From JBKQHQ01 sp052148715 (GTDB lineage: Bacteria > Pseudomonadota > Alphaproteobacteria > Rhizobiales > Xanthobacteraceae): a stretch of DNA of 7,018 bases. Within the stretch, counting starts at the first letter, position 1; each line of letters opens with the position of its first letter. Both the position numbers and the translations under genes were made by a program. Shown one piece after another: positions 6,132 to 7,018 of this stretch. The notes beneath the pieces were generated by a model that saw only the letters and a program-made list of their open reading frames with translations, did no database searches and was not told the origin of the DNA. The stretch is taken from positions 1 through 7,018 of the forward strand of contig JBKQHQ010000003.1 in NCBI GenBank assembly GCA_052148715.1. Reading direction: 5' to 3'.

Positions 6132-7018
6132 CTAGCGGGACGGCGTATCTATGCTGGTGCCGTTCAGCAGGCGGCGCGTATGGCGCGCCACCATGAGATT
6201 CTCATCTGTCGGCACCATCCAGACCGAAACGGGCGATTGTTCCGCCGAAATGCGTGGTCCGCCGTTCAAGTTGGCCTTTTCATCGAGAACAACGCCAAGC
6301 CATTTCGCGTCACGGCAAACCCGGGCGCGGATTTCGGCCGCGTGCTCGCCGATCCCGGCCGTGAAAACGAGACCGTCAAGGCCGCTCATCGCGGCGACGA
6401 GCGATCCCAGTTCGCGGCCAATGCGATAAATAAACAGATCGATCGCCTCGCGTGCGGCCGCTGCCTTGCTCGCCAGCAGATCGCGCATGTCGTTCGATAT
6501 GCCAGAAACGCCAAGCAAGCCCGATCTTAGATAAAGCAAATCTTGGATTTGCATCGCGCTCATGTGTTCATGCTCGAGAAGATAGAGTACGACGCCCGGA
6601 TCAAGCGAGCCGCTGCGCGTTCCCATAGGCAGGCCATCGAGAGCCGTGAAGCCCATCGTGGTCGCAACGCTGCGGCCGCCTTCGATTGCGCACATGCTCG
6701 CGCCGCTGCCGAGATGTGCGACGACGATCTTGCTCCCGCTGTATTCCGGGGCAAGCACCGACAAAGCCGAAACGATGTATTCATAGGAGAGACCGTGGAA
6801 GCCGTAGCGTCGGATGCCTTTCGCGGTGAGCGCGCGCGGCAAGGCGAAGCGTTGGGCGATTTCGGGCTGATTGTGGTGAAAAGCCGTGTCGAAGCATGCA
6901 ACTTGGGGGACATTGGGAGCGATTTTAGCTAGGGCCCGAATAGCGGCGATGTTGTGCGGCTGATGTAAGGGTGCGAGTGGAATCAACTTCTCTAGGTCGG
7001 AGATAACCCGCTCATCGA
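6132..7018 (-). CDS. ackA: Acetate kinase (5' partial)
   Basis: Acetate kinase interconverts acetyl phosphate + ADP and acetate + ATP in the cytoplasm, normally with phosphotransacetylase. The frame is open through the right edge (first whole codon 7016-7014, residue 1 here), and 294 residues are visible. A TTG at 6986 is internal, because APLHQPHN and the residues before it are conserved family sequence. By comparison with the E. coli protein about 105 N-terminal residues are missing, including the NxGSSS nucleotide motif. Visible motifs are FDTAFH (42-47, Asp43 for the catalytic Asp148 of the Methanosarcina enzyme), RRYGFHGLSYEY (69-80), HLGSGAS (101-107), MGTRSG (131-136, Arg134 for Arg241), GIGEH (221-225) and TDENLMVARHT (270-280, Glu272 for Glu384). 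Ser104 stands where Methanosarcina has Asn211; I recall this as usual in alphaproteobacterial enzymes. It is convergent with the nifJ operon, so it has its own promoter outside the window. Functionally it fits acetate and ATP formation from NifJ-derived acetyl-CoA. A propionate kinase is possible but less likely. Confidence 0.93.
   Translation of the reverse strand, partial: DERVISDLEKLIPLAPLHQPHNIAAIRALAKIAPNVPQVACFDTAFHHNQPEIAQRFALPRALTAKGIRRYGFHGLSYEYIVSALSVLAPEYSGSKIVVAHLGSGASMCAIEGGRSVATTMGFTALDGLPMGTRSGSLDPGVVLYLLEHEHMSAMQIQDLLYLRSGLLGVSGISNDMRDLLASKAAAAREAIDLFIYRIGRELGSLVAAMSGLDGLVFTAGIGEHAAEIRARVCRDAKWLGVVLDEKANLNGGPRISAEQSPVSVWMVPTDENLMVARHTRRLLNGTSIDTPSR

Noticed and set aside
6125..6139. 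Small inverted repeat CCCGC/GCGGG with a five-base loop over the acetate kinase stop codon.
   Set aside because: The stem is only five base pairs and has no T run on either strand, so I do not call it a terminator.

Overview
This window reads as ordinary GC-rich bacterial chromosome, most likely from an alphaproteobacterium. The clearest lineage hint is the acetate kinase, whose HLGSGASMC and SNDMRDLL segments look like those I recall from rhizobial and related enzymes. The three-gene cluster points to a facultatively anaerobic, microaerobic or nitrogen-fixing lifestyle. The species cannot be named from sequence reading alone.

Layout: bases 1-1418 (+) hold the 3' part of a GltD-like flavoprotein with a C-terminal ferredoxin domain. 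Its reading frame is open to the left edge, so the N-terminus is outside the window. One base after its stop, bases 1420-5013 (+) encode a complete single-chain pyruvate:ferredoxin/flavodoxin oxidoreductase (NifJ type, 1197 aa). After a 39-bp gap, bases 5053-6048 (+) encode a dihydroorotate dehydrogenase-like FMN barrel protein of 331 aa. These three genes are tightly spaced, co-directional and probably one operon. An 83-bp AT-rich spacer (6049-6131) follows and holds a candidate terminator for the opposite strand. Bases 6132-7018 (-) hold most of a convergent acetate kinase gene, cut at its 5' end by the right edge.

Likely cooperation: NifJ decarboxylates pyruvate to acetyl-CoA and puts two low-potential electrons on ferredoxin or flavodoxin. 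The upstream flavoprotein has FAD and NADPH sites plus iron-sulfur clusters, so it is well placed to exchange electrons between that pool and NAD(P)H, or to be the direct acceptor module of NifJ. The dihydroorotate dehydrogenase-like protein lacks the usual catalytic SCPN segment and is unlikely to make orotate. Its role here is unknown, but it may be a further redox partner. Acetate kinase would turn acetyl phosphate from acetyl-CoA into acetate and ATP, although it is transcribed separately.

I see no mobile element, CRISPR array, RNA gene, phage gene or broken gene. Nothing here is clearly an undescribed system. The points most worth a second look are the dedicated NAD(P)H-linked iron-sulfur flavoprotein next to NifJ, its six-cysteine cluster run, and the orphan dihydroorotate dehydrogenase-like partner.
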